This document shows positions 48,332 to 60,170 of a stretch of DNA of 64,000 nucleotides, piece after piece. The notes under the pieces are model-generated. The model was not told the origin of the DNA. It saw only the letters and a program-made list of their open reading frames with translations, and searched no databases. Numbering within the stretch: the first letter of the stretch is position 1; the number at the start of each line of letters is the position of its first letter. Source of the stretch: Papio anubis (Eukaryota > Chordata > Mammalia > Primates > Cercopithecidae); NCBI RefSeq assembly GCF_008728515.1, contig NC_044985.1, positions 77,228,155 to 77,292,154 of the forward strand, in the 5' to 3' direction. A program made the position numbers and the translations under genes.

Positions 48332-48707
48332 TGTATTAATCTGTTTTCATGCTGCTAATAAAGACATACTCGAGATTGGGTAATTTATAAAGGAAAGAGA
48401 TTTAATGGAATCACAGTTCCACATGGCTGAGGAGGCCTCACAATCATGGTGGAAGGCAAAGAGGAGCAAGTTAGATCTTACATGAATGGTGGCAGGCAAG
48501 GAGAGACAGCTTGTGCAGGGGAACTCCTTTTTATAAAACCATCAGATATCATATCATGAGGCTTATTCACTACCACGAGAACCATATGGGGGGGAACCAC
48601 CCCCATGATTCAATTATCTTCCACTGGGTTCTTCCCATGACACATGGGAATTATGCGATGTACAATTCAAGATGAGATTTGAGTGGGAACACAGCCAAAT
48701 CATATCA
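48332..48707 (-). mobile_element. THE1/MST LTR (ERVL-MaLR), solo
   Basis: Starts TGTATTAATCTGTTTTCATG and ends CAGCCAAATCATATCA on the plus strand, 376 bp, with 'GGTAATTTATAAAGGAAAG' and 'TACAATTCAAGATGAGATT'. Flanks TTTAC and ATGCT do not match, so target duplications are eroded or one end is altered. Confidence 0.92.
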
Positions 48708-48869
48708 ATGCTTTTGAATAATTAAGGAATCTCTGGAGCTGGATGACCTTTCATAATTGTCTCAAATTCCAAAAGAACTTGGCCTTTAAACACCAATATT
48801 CACCAGTAATATAAATAAAAGCTGCCCCCTAGAAAGAAGCCTTGGCAGAACTGATCAAGAGCAATTTCC

Positions 48870-48943
48870 AGAGCAGAATTCGACTTTGAGCTTGAGCACG
48901 CCAGATTTGACCCATTGGCCTTAGTTTGCTGACCCCTGCTCTA
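48870..48943 (-). mobile_element. hAT-like DNA transposon end fragment
   Basis: Plus-strand 'GGCCTTAGTTTGCTGACCCC' is the complement of the terminus of the same element class seen at 12612. Only about 75 bp is clear. Confidence 0.45.
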
Positions 48944-48944
48944 A

Positions 48945-49260
48945 GGTATTCCAGGTATAAGATCATATTATTTGCAATTGTGATTACTTTGTTTACCATT
49001 CTGATGCCTCTCTTATCTTGCATAATGGCATTGGCAACATACATAATCATGTTAAAATATATCTCTCAATTTAGATTTTCTTGAGTGTTTTTATCAGAAA
49101 CGGCTCTTAGCTTTTGTGAGGTATTTTTTCCCCTGCAGCATGGAGATAATGAAAATATTTTATTACTTACATCTATTAATGTGGTACATTGATATTAATG
49201 AATTTCTTAGAATTGAACTAATCTTGCATTTTGGAATAAATCCTGTTTGGTCATTGTGAA
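48945..49260 (-). mobile_element. Ancient L1M ORF2 fragment, internally deleted
   Basis: 'TATAAGATCATATTATTTGC' and later 'TTTGGAATAAATCCTGTTTG' are the complement of L1 ORF2 phrases that lie further apart in a complete element, so part of the middle is gone. Confidence 0.6.
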
Positions 49261-52200
49261 TTTGTTTTCAGCAAAATAATTTTTAAGAAGTTAGTAAATA
49301 ATAATTTCAAGAAGAAGGATGTTTTTAGGGAATTTTCATAGAATAAAACAAATTCAAAGAAGACTAAGCAAACACAACATGAAACAGCAATAATAATGCA
49401 AATAGAAGGATAGTAATATTTACTAAGGATTGTTTATGGTTTTAAACAAATTTAATTTTTAGAGGTAGATCAAGTAGTTTTATGACAATTTTCTGAGTAA
49501 ATTTGTGCTACATATCTTGGAACATATTTCTTCATCCTGTCTCTATCAACTACAGACAGAAAGTTGAATATTTTGTACAGGAAAATTTAAATGTTAACTG
49601 ATTTAGAACAGATAAAATTTAGTAAAATAAATTGTATTTTATATCTTTCAGTGTGTCTTAACATTCATAATTACTTTTGCTAAATATGTGACTTTGAAGT
49701 AGGAAGAGAAGTTTTTAAATTCTCTATTTAGTAAAATGGTGAACACAAGAAAACCAAACTATGCTGACCTGAAATCAAACATGTAAGCTTGACTTTCTTC
49801 TCATTTCTCTGTGATTTATTTTGTTGGGTATATTATGATGAAATTGAAGCAATATATTATGGCAATATTTTATGTTTTCTTGCTTTCTAGTATTTGAGAT
49901 GAAGATATTTTGGTGATTTTGATAATGCCCTTTCATTTACCTGGCCACAATGCTGACATTGAGAAAATTTATGTGAAGAGAACATTATATAATACATTGC
50001 TTTGATTTACAGATAAATTGGATTTTTTTAATTTATAAAATTTCAGCATGAATTTCAGTTTTATTGTGCCAAAAATGCATACTTTGCAATATTTTTCCTC
50101 TTGCTTTAGGGATGGTCTTTCTTTCATGGAATAAACCATGAAATTTTTTAGGTTAGCATGATAGATGTGATATCCATACATGTAGAAGATCAAAAAGTTT
50201 AGGGATAGATGAAGAGGGAGGTTAAAAAAAAGGCAAAAAAGAAAAAAGAAGGAAGAAAAAAATAACGAAATAAAAGAAGCAAGTAAGGAAATAAAGTTAC
50301 ATATGTAATATTTTGTAGCCTAATTTCATTATGTTAGGGCAGATAATACATCCTTATCTTTTAATTCTATAGTATCCAGAATCATGCTTTGTTACATCAT
50401 TATGAGCCCATAAATTTGTAGAAAGTAAAGAAAGAGGATAGGCAGGCATAAGGGCTTACTGACTGGTAGGTTTCTTTTATGTTAAACTTACGTATGTTTC
50501 TACTATATTGTACTTTTGAATATGCTGTAAAACTGCTTCTAATATCATTTATTTATATTAACATATATCTTATAATATATGGGGATATATTACAAAATAT
50601 GGGGATTCTGGTTAAGAATTTATAGTTTATGATATCCACTATGTTAAGATAGTATGTATGGGAAATGACCTTTGAAAAAGCTATTTGAAGATCTTGGTTT
50701 CTAATGCCATTCTCTAATAAAATAAACTTTGAGAAGTGACTATTTCTAGGCATTAGGGCAGGGAATACACAAGATGAGCCTGGAGCATCTTTAGTGCCAG
50801 AGAGTAAGTGCTCATAAAACAAAATATGTGGGTTTGGCAAAGAGACATGGGAGCAAACTAAAAGAATTGCCCGTGGCCAAAGCTTTAACAATTCGATTAA
50901 CAAATCTAATTTGCTATTAGATTATAAACCCAAGAATGAAATAAATATCTATGAGTCAAAATTAATATAAATATATGATGAACAAAATAAATAAATGGAA
51001 GATAATAGAAACATTTTCCCTATGAAAGAATATAAAATATTTACATAGATAGGGATGCCACAGTGAGGTGAAGCATAACTTCCTTCCAAAGAGTACAAAA
51101 AGAAGGGGGAAATGTAGTTACTTTTCACTGGAGAAACATAATAAAAATACATATGCCATGTAAACAAGGCCGTTATCAATTAAATAATCATGTTGATAAT
51201 ACGCACCATGCATAGAAATAATGATGAGAATGGCACTTTACCTCTGTGGTCTTCCTCTCAAAACTCATAACCACTGTCGAATCTTATGAAAAACTTCAGA
51301 CAATGCAGTACTGACAGAAATTTTACAAGATATCTTATTGGTAGTTCTTAAACTTGTTGAAGTCATCAAAAAATGAATGTCAGAAACTATCACTGTCTAG
51401 AGGAACCGAAGGACACATGACTACTAAATGAGGTGTGAATTTTGGATGGGATAGCCTTGTATAGAAAAAGTATATTAGAAAAATAAACAAATAAATACCA
51501 ACCAAACACACAAAACAAAATCCAAATTCAGTATGCACTCTGGTTAATAAAAATGTATGAATATTGGTTTGTTAGCTGGTAGAAATCTACCACATGCATA
51601 GAATATATTAACAATATGAGAAATCATGTGAAGTGTAAGGGAACTTTCTACTATCTTTCCACCTTTTCTGTAAATATGAAACTATTCTTATATAAATCTT
51701 TACAAAATAACTCATAGTAATTTGTAATAGTTTTTTGTTTGTTTGTTTTAAGCATATATCTTAAGGAATCTAGATAGTTTACAAAGTGTAAACTATAAGT
51801 GTAACACTAATGTAGCATAGAATTTCTATGTTTATAATTGTCATACATTTACCTTTTAAAGAAGTTTATATAATTTCTTGAAGTATAATTTGATCTATTA
51901 GTCATTTTTAGATCTTGCAGTTTTTTTATTGCTGTTTTCCATGCAGAAGCTGATAAGGACAGCATAAAAATAAACTATTAAAAATGTTAAAATGAGTTAT
52001 TCTTTGTTTATTATTGCAATATTTAGATTGCTTTGTGCTATCTTGTTCTCTTAGTAGTAAATCCAATATTCAGTACACAGAACTCTACTAACTTCACAAA
52101 TATCAAAACCTAACTGGAAAATGGACAACATCATAAACTTGATTTTCCTTTATGCAATGGGGAGAATTAAATTAACAAAGAGAAGCATTTTCACAGATAT

Positions 52201-52292
52201 GGGGTAAATGTCTCCTCTAAATTCCTTAAGCATTTCAAGATACATCTCACATCTATTGTTCTCTAAATTAACATATTATTATATTATGGGTA
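49261..52292. other. Unannotated stretch
   Basis: About 3 kb of AT-rich, unique-looking sequence. A/G-rich at 50220-50290. A 116-aa minus-strand frame (50553-50903) shows no domain I know. No repeat family named. Confidence 0.4.
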
Positions 52293-52922
52293 ATTTTTAA
52301 AACAGCTCTATTGAGGTATAATTTAAACACAATAAACTGCATGTGTCTAAAGTGTACAATTGTATATGTTTTGATGTATGTATGAGATCATCACCACAAT
52401 CAAGACAATGAATACATTCATCATACCAAAAGTATCTTTCTTGTTAATCCTTGCCTGTTCATCTTCATCTCTAAGTAACCACTTATCTTTCTGTCACTAC
52501 AGATTCATCAACATTATCTAGGATTTTATAAAAATAGAATAATACAGTGTACTTATTTTGGTTTGGCTTTTTTGTGCAACATAATCAGTTTGAGATTCAT
52601 CTATTTGGTTGTGTGTATCTATAGTTCATTTCTTTTCATTGTCAAGTAGTATTTCATTATATGGATACATCAAATTTGTTTTTCCATTTATATTTTCCAT
52701 TCTGTTGATGAATATTTGTTTTGTTTTCAATGTTTGGTTATTGCAAATAAGTTGGTGTAAACATTTCTTAGGCCTTCATTTGGACATATATTTCTTACTC
52801 TCTTAGATAAACACATATAAATGAAATGGCTGGATTATAGGATAGGCATACATTTAACTTTTAAAAAACTGCCCAACTATTTTATAAAGTGGTTGTACCA
52901 TTTTCATTCTTAACAGTAGTAT
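52293..52922 (-). mobile_element. Ancient L1M 3' end
   Basis: Plus strand reads as the complement of an L1M 3' UTR and ORF2 tail: 'CTATTGAGGTATAATTTAAA', 'GTGTACAATTGTATATG', 'CCACAATCAAGACAATGAA', 'CTGTCACTACAGATTC' and 'GTGGTTGTACCATTTTCATT'. The 5'-truncated end is at about 52922. Diverged but continuous over 630 bp. Confidence 0.85.
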
Positions 52923-54100
52923 TTGTTTTTTTGAAAGTATGTAGGTTAGATAAAACCACAAGTAATAATAAAAATACATAGTAATGATAAAAAGTAGATG
53001 AGCCAGGTTTCTGCTTACTGATTATATGCTTGAAATCAACATTTCTCAGAGGACATTTTTGATTTCTCATTGTAAATTAACTGCACAGTTTTCTAGCAGT
53101 AGTATAACAGCTTCGAGGAGCCAAATTAGCTTCTTAAAACTCTTTACTAAATTTATAGAAAATCTAGGCTATGGGTGGTTGGAGTTAATTGTATTATATT
53201 TTCAGCTATTTGTCAATTATACTAAGAGAAGGGCCAACTATCTTGATTTCTGTGATTTATAAAAGTACTTCTGGGCTTGAAGATCATTTTTATATCTGAT
53301 ACTTCTTATATGACTGCATTACCACTCAATTTTGTGTTTCAGTCAAATTATCTGACATAGCAGTTACTGGATATTATCTAATAATGAAAAAGTCTATATA
53401 CAGTTTTTTCTCTTTTTCTAAATTACCTTCAGGTAAGTATAAGAGATAAATAATATGTGTGAACAGTTTCTAAGAAATTTGACCTAATTCCCTCATATAT
53501 GAGCTCACTAAATTAATAAAAACTTAGATTATCTATTTTATATAATGTCTTGTTTGATTGTGTGAGTGTATTCATAGTGAGAGAGATGCTCTGATTATCT
53601 TCCCAACATTTATATATTATTATACATTTTATGGTTAAATTTGAACATTAAAAAATATATAACTAGTGATTCAATTTTCAACGGGATTATGAAACTGCAC
53701 TTAGCACTGAGAAGGTTAAACTCGATTTTTGCATGGCTATAATAGCACTTGGAATATTATTCTAATGATGAGTACTACAACACAGCTCATACTATTAATG
53801 GGATAAAACTTAAAAAGGCACACTAACAATTTAGATGTAAAATTCCTAGCATTTAAATTGAAATTACATTTTTCCTACGTGTTGCATAAGTCCTTGCAAC
53901 ACACCATCTGTTTTTGTGTTGTTGTGTTTGTTTTTATTCTTTTGATGAATAGTCAGTAACTTGATGAAATAGTGGTCTGAGAAATTTTTTGTAATTTTCT
54001 TGAATCAAGGGTGTCTTATTTTGCTCTTGGGTAAATATTTTCCTAAGTAACTGTAATAAAAATCAAAACAAACAAATATAATTGAAAAATGATACAATTT
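52923..54100. other. Unannotated stretch
   Basis: AT-rich unique-looking sequence. A 78-aa plus-strand frame at 53026-53262 has no recognisable feature. Confidence 0.4.
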
Positions 54101-54340
54101 AAAGGGGACTTCCAAAAGGTCTTGAAAAAATGAACTTAAAGTATAAAAATAAAGAGAAACCATATTTCTCAACATAAGGTCCATTAAGTTCAAGACGTTC
54201 TTGTAAGCAATGGTAACAGCTATTTAGTTCATCCTTAAAGAACAGAGGGTCCTGGAAATTTAACTTTGTCCATGCAGTCTTTTTTACGCTATTAACTGAA
54301 GAAAAATTGATGGTTTTCAAAGATCTGTTTCAGATTAGGA
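54101..54340 (-). mobile_element. Mariner-like transposon 3' relic
   Basis: The minus strand contains an open frame (54320-54099, 73 aa) whose middle reads ERLELNGPYVEKY, matching the conserved mariner transposase C-terminal pattern (aromatic/aliphatic, ELNGDYVEK-type). It is followed by the element end 'CAAGACCTTTTGGAAGTCCC'. The catalytic DDD/DDE-bearing part is missing. An A-rich run adjoins at 54340-54367. Confidence 0.6.
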
Positions 54341-54700
54341 AACAAAAAAATTAAAAAAAAAAAAAATCAAATCAGGACCTTAAAGTGAATACCTATGACT
54401 TCCCTCTTTATATCATTGATATAAAAGTGATAAAATCTTTAAGATGTAGTGTTTAATCATCCTTTGTTTATGAAAGGCAGGATGTAAAATACTAGTCATT
54501 TTCAGAAATGAATTTCCATGAAGATGATAAACTTCAAAAACTAAATAGAAAAAAAAGTGGTAGTCTTCCATTGCCAAAGATGCTAAAGATGGAAAGAAAT
54601 TTCAAAGGGTTAGGAAGGTCTTTAAAAATCTAACACTGACTAAGAAATTACACGTAATATAAAATAAATGTAAAGGGCATTAAAGCAAGGGCACACACTT
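54341..54700. other. Unannotated stretch
   Basis: A-rich at its start; nothing recognised. Confidence 0.4.
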
Positions 54701-54893
54701 TTTTGAGCTTTTATAGTATATAATGTTTATTATATATTATTTAGTCTACCATTTTTGGCAAATATTCACATTAGTAATTATTATTTTCATGAGGAACCAA
54801 GCTTAAAAGGTTTAAGTAATTGTCCTAAGTCACTCAGTAACTGTGATATAAATATCAAAGCCAGAATAAGAATCCAAGTTGGTCTGATTTAAA
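54701..54893 (+). mobile_element. MIR SINE
   Basis: 'ATTATTATTTTCATGAGGAA' followed by 'TTAAGTAATTGTCCTAAGTC' and 'GAATCCAAGTTGGTCTGATT' is the order of the MIR core and 3' part. tRNA-derived head not visible. Diverged as expected. Confidence 0.7.
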
Positions 54894-56269
54894 AACTATA
54901 CTTTTATATTATATTTTCATTAAAACAATTTCTAAGCACTGAAACCAAGCAGTGTCTGCATTCTATCAAGAATTTAAAGTGTTTGGAAGTTAAAAATGAT
55001 GACAGAATTTTAGTTTTAGGTCATTAAAAACAATGATACTGCAATTATCTCCTGGGGTGAATAAATAACAGAACAAAATATTTGAAACTAATATTTTTAG
55101 ACACTGGGCAATAGATAGGTAAAGAATATAATATCAGATAATGTAAGCAAATGATGTGAGCCTTATGATTACCATGGTGTATCTCTGGGAATCACTTTCT
55201 GGCCATAGTGTATTTTAAGTGAGAAACTGTCATGGGTCTGAGACTTTACCTTGCTTGGAAGCTAATAAGTTAGTTTGCCCTGAAACACACAACAAGCACA
55301 CACCTCTGGATGAGCTAACAGACACGTTATTTACACACAGGGCATTCCGTGCTGGCTCCCCATTCTTTCTTGAATTCCATGTGAGATAACACACTGAGAG
55401 CTAGCTATCACCTCAGGAGTTTGCACTGTAGAAGAGAGATGCTGAAATTATGAATCATTGAGGTTATGTAAGAGCTGTTCACACACCAGCCTATCCTACC
55501 TTTCTAGATAGCAAAAAATACCTTGCTCTCAAATGTAAACAATTTATTCTGGAGAAGGAAGGGAAAGTCTTTAGCTTTTCTTCAACACCATGGAACATAA
55601 GCAAACATCACTGGGTTTTATTATTTAGTATAAGCAAATGATTTCAATGGAAAAAATAATGCATTTAAATCTCAAGGATAATAAATGATTTCTAATTTCC
55701 AAGACATATGTATATTTAAGGCATCATATAATTCAGGTGCTTCTTTACTCAGAAAGCCCTGATATGCAGAAACATGAAAATATTTATTAAGTGTTATCTC
55801 CTACACTATAGATAGGGGAAATTCAAAAAGAACATAACAGTCTCATCAAATAGAGAAGAAAAAAAATTTGAATTCAGGGAATGTGAAGCATCTTGAATTT
55901 GTAGAGCAGATGTCCATCGAAGTGGGAGATACATGAATAAAAAGCTTAACCAATCTTCATTTGGGTAGTGATGAATACTAAGAAGTATGTGTATCAAGTA
56001 ACACTCCATATAGTGGGCAGGAATAATCAAAAAGTTGTATGGTGAAGCTCATAAAGGGCTTTGAGACATTTGATTTCTGACCTGCTAAAGAGTCCTTCTT
56101 AAAAATCTGAGGCATTCAATAAAGGTTACAGAAGGGATAAACCATGTGGTAAGTCTAAAATAGCTAAGTATAAAGATTGCTACAAATCCCTATTCTAAGC
56201 AACTTAAACAGACTTCAAGAGGTAATCAAGGAAGGTATGGTAACTTCCTTCTAGAAGAGAGAATAACAT
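54894..56269. other. Unannotated stretch
   Basis: The 55190-55510 part is more GC-rich than its surroundings and repeat-like in texture, beginning near TGTCATGGGTCTGAGAC. I could not name a family. The rest is unique-looking. Confidence 0.35.
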
Positions 56270-57329
56270 ATTTTCAAAGAAGATAACAAAAATAACCACC
56301 CAAGATAAAACTTGCAATGTCAAGCATCCAAACAAAATTAGTAGACATAAAAAGAAGCAATAACATAAGAACCATAATCAGGATAAATACAAGCAAGTAG
56401 CAGTAGACACAGAAATTATAAGCATGACTGAATTATCAAACAGGGTCTTTAAAATAGCAATTACAATTCTGTTCGGATATAAAGAAAAATATAGTAAACA
56501 TAATAAGAGGAAAGGGAAATATAAAAAGTAATACTATGTAACGTCTAGCATTAAAAATGAAAACCAGAAAATATGTTTATTGGATGCTACACAAGATCAG
56601 AAAGAAAGGGCAATAAACCTAAAGACTGAATAAGATATAACATCAGAGGATCAGTAAACTGAAAGATACAGCAATAGAAGCTATTCAAACTGAAAAATAA
56701 AAAATGCTAGAAAAAAAAATAACATATCATCAGTTTATGTGAGATAATATCAGTACATATGTATTTGGTGTCTCAAAAAAGGGTGTGTGAAAAATAATAT
56801 AAGGACTGGCAATTTTCCATGTTTAACGACAATTATAAACTCAGAGATCCAAAATTATCAGTGTAAACAATCATAATAAATATACAGAAAAGCACAACAT
56901 TGGATATTATAATCAAATTTCTGTAAACCATAGAAAACCAAAAAGCCTAAACTTAGCCAGAGGGTAAAGATAATTATACTTTTAACAAAGTAAAGAAAAA
57001 TTGGCTGCTTCTTGTCAAGTCAGAAGTCAATGAAGAAACATTTAAAAAATAATTTTAGAAACTTTCAACACACAATTCTATGACAAGAGAAAATATCCTT
57101 TAAAAATGAAGGTGAAATGAACATACTTTCAGGTTAAAAAAATATGTCACTAACAGGTCTAAACTATTTAAAAAGTTGAAGAATTTCTGTGGGCTGAAGG
57201 AAAATAAAAGATGCAATCTTGGATTAGCACAAAAAAATGAAAATGCTAGAAATGAATGTTAAAATATATTTTCAATTGGCACAGATGTTTATGTTGAAAG
57301 TTTCCTTAATTTAAAGATTTCTCCTTTTT

Positions 57330-57357
57330 GGCTTCTGGCTTGGCAAGGCCAGAAGCA
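57330..57357. repeat. Short inverted repeat at the L1M deletion point
   Basis: GCTTCTGGC and GCCAGAAGC face each other across an 8-base loop, between the ORF1 and ORF2 remnants. Confidence 0.6.
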
Positions 57358-57842
57358 TGCTGTTATAATCAAGAAGGTTTTATATCAGAAATGCAAAATT
57401 AGTCCCACATTAGAAAAGTAATAAATGTAATTAAATCTTTTAAGAGAAAATTGATGGAAAAAATCACCTAACCATCTTTATAAAAGCAGAAAAATATTTG
57501 ACCAAATATGACAACAATTTAAGGTAAAGAATCTCAGCAACCTAGTAACAGAAGACAACTTTCTCAATCTGATCAATAATATCTACAAACAAGTATAAAT
57601 ACTTTCACATGGTATAAATCATACTTAAGTGAGCAAGACTGAAAAATACCATCATGCCAGAAAAAGTAACAGGAATAAACAAGAATGTCAACTCTCGCTA
57701 CTTGTATTTAATATTTTGTTAGAGGTACTAGTACTAGTTATTGTAATAAAAAAAGAGAATAAAAAGCATATATTTTGTAAAGGAAGAAATACAGTAACTT
57801 TATTTCCAGAGGATATGATTGAGTACCTAGAAAATCCAAGGA

Positions 57843-58150
57843 GGCCGGGCGCGGTGGCTCAAGCCTGTAATCCCAGCACTTTGGGAGGCCGAGACGGGCG
57901 GATCACGAGGTCAGGAGATCGAGACCATCCTGGCTAACGCGGTGAAACCCCGTCTCTACTAAAAAAAAAACCAAAAAACTAGCCGGGTGAGGTGGCGGGC
58001 GCCTGTAGTCCCAGCTACTCGGGAGGCTGAGGCAGGAGAATGGTGCAAACCCGGAGGCGGAGCTTGCAGTGAGCTGTGATCCGGCCACTGTACTCCAGCC
58101 TGGGCGACAGAGCAAGACTCCGTCTCAAAAAAAAAAAAAAAAAAAAAAAG
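57843..58150 (+). mobile_element. AluY, Old World monkey type, young
   Basis: Full length, starting GGCCGGGCGCGGTGGCTC with GGCTCAAGCC and GATCCGGCCACTG, many intact CpGs, and an A tail of about 23 bases. Perfect 13-bp target duplication GAAAATCCAAGGA at 57830-57842 and 58151-58163. Least diverged Alu in the window. Confidence 0.98.
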
Positions 58151-58564
58151 GAAAATCCAAGGAAATATACAAGAATGCTTCTAGAAATAAATGCATTTGT
58201 AAAAATTGAGGGTATGAGTTCAATACATTTAAGCCAATTATGTCTCCATACACTTAAAACATTTGTGAATTAAAACAATAAGATCATTATAATACTTTCC
58301 AAAATTTCAAGTACATAGGAACAAATTTAAAAATGTGTACACAACTTGAAATCTTTTAGAATAGAAATATACATTAATAGGAAATATTAAAGTCCAGAAA
58401 TAGACCCATCTGTGTATAGTTGACTGAATTTTTTAGTGAAGTACCAAGGTAATTCAATGTAGAAAGCATAGAGTTTTCAAAAAATTGTGCTGAAAAAACT
58501 GCATATTCATATGGAAATATCAAACTAAACCATAGGTGTTGCTTTAGACACACCAAAAATATGA

Positions 58565-58614
58565 ATAATAGACTTAAACATTAAAATTCATAATAGACTT
58601 AAACATTAAAATTC
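58565..58614 (+). repeat. Exact 25-bp tandem duplication
   Basis: ATAATAGACTTAAACATTAA and the next five bases occur twice in a row without change, in the L1M relic. Confidence 0.95.
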
Positions 58615-58865
58615 AATCTATAAAAAATAAGGAAAGATGGGAGAAAATATTCATAAAGAAAAATTTCTTAGGTAGGAAGTAGAAAGTGCTAAACATAAAG
58701 AAATTATAAATGACATTTTATATGCTTTTGCTTTTATAAAGATACTTCAGAACAACGAGAAAGCAAGTCATAGGCTGAGACAATATATTTGTGAAGCATA
58801 TAAAGAACTCCTGCAATGCAATAAAAGTGGGCAATATTGTTTGAACACATGCTCTTCTTATTTGC

Positions 58866-59148
58866 TTCACTTGAAGATCAAGCAACTGAAAAGCTACTCT
58901 TGGGAACATTGCAGGTTACCACTAGTAGGCTGGCGATGGCATGTTGAGGGAGCGACATAGACAATTCAATGCTAGCATCCAAATGCTCACCTGCATGTAA
59001 AAATTACATACATTTTGCTCACAACTCATAAGCCAGAATTGGCAATGTGGCCACACCAAACCACCAGTGAAGTAGAAAAAAATAAAATCTTATTATAGTT
59101 GGAAGGGGAAAAACCTTGGTAAGCAGTAACAACATTAATGAAGGAATC
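58866..59148. other. Unannotated stretch
   Basis: Nothing recognised between the L1M relic and the AluY. Confidence 0.4.
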
Positions 59149-59157
59149 AAGCTGTTT

Positions 59158-59476
59158 TTTGTTTGTCTGTTTTGCTTTGTTTTTTGAGACGCAGTCTCGC
59201 TCTGTCGCCCAGGCTGGAGTGCAGTGGCACCATCTCGGCTCACTGCAACCTCCACCTCCCGGGTTCACGCCATTCTCCTGCCTCAGCTTCCTGAGTAGCT
59301 GGGACTACAGGCACCCGCCACCACGCCCAGATAATTTTTTTGTTGTTGTTGTATTTTTAGTAGAGACGGCATTTCACTGTGTTAGCCAGGATGGTCTTGA
59401 TCTCCTGACCTCGTGACCCACCCGCCTTGGCATCCCAAAGTGCTGGGATTATAGGTGTGAGCCACCGCGCCCGGCC
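59158..59476 (-). mobile_element. AluY, minus strand
   Basis: Full length with a T-rich head, GAGACGCAGTCTCGCTCTG start and CACCGCGCCCGGCC end. Several intact CpGs. Target duplication AAGCTGTTT at 59149-59157 and 59477-59485. Confidence 0.96.
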
Positions 59477-59822
59477 AAGCTGTTTCTTAATGAATTATTC
59501 TATTAAGTTACATAGCTCAATGATTTTTTAAGAATCCACTTTAGGATCAGTGCTCATAATATGCTGTTACTTGGAAGATTTTGGAAGATGCCTTGGGTTA
59601 CAGATTTTGACCAGGTTCTAAGTTGAACTGAGATCTATGGATGTGGTCAATGTAGTTGGATTTATTGTACAAACAGTTACATTCTTCTGAAGTTCAGGAT
59701 AAAACTCTCACTGGCTCAACTCAGGAAGTTATTTTTAAAGGCGTTATTAGAAGTTAGTTCCACACACATTTACATGTCTGAACAGAAGTGGTAAATTCTC
59801 GTTATCTGTCTTAAACCCCACC

Positions 59823-60170
59823 AAGTCTTTGCACTTGCTAATTTCTTATTTTGGGACATTTTTATCCACTCATGCTGCCTGAGAATCTTCTCCCAGGTTT
59901 CACTTTAACATCATTTCTCATATACTGTTTTCCTCTGCCTCAGTTAACTGTATTTGCTCCTTTCTCTGTGTTGTCAGAGCCTTTGTATATAACTAGGGCA
60001 TAGCACATCTCCGATGATACTAAAACTGTATCCATGCTGATATTCTTTCTTCATATTATAACAATTGCCCTAAACTCTTCACAGTTGTACAAGATCATGT
60101 GCATTTTATCTGTAGTTGTCTACAACATCAAGCATGCTATTTGTTAAATAAATATTTGTTGTATAAATTA
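59823..60170 (+). mobile_element. L2 LINE 3' end
   Basis: 'AAGTCTTTGCACTTGCTAAT' near the start, 'CTGAGAATCTTCTCCC', and the 3' end 'TTGTTAAATAAATATTTGTT' follow the L2 sense order. Diverged, no flanking duplications. Confidence 0.62.

Larger units (their letters stand above)
56270..58865 (+). mobile_element. Ancient L1M with ORF1 and ORF2 relics, split by AluY
   Basis: Sense L1M. ORF1 remnant from about 56400 ('GGGTCTTTAAAATAGCAATT') to 57240 ('TCTGTGGGCTGAAGGAAAAT'). The ORF2 reverse transcriptase remnant resumes near 57370 ('CACATTAGAAAAGTAATAAA', 'GATATGATTGAGTACCTAGA') and continues after the Alu to about 58865. The ORF2 N-terminus is missing between 57290 and 57370. Frames are fully decayed. 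Confidence 0.78.

Noticed and set aside
50553..50903. 116-aa minus-strand open frame
   Set aside because: No domain recognised; AT-rich context and no supporting gene structure.
57330..57357. Short inverted repeat as a structured RNA or terminator
   Set aside because: Only a 9-bp stem at a decayed L1M junction; too short to support a function.
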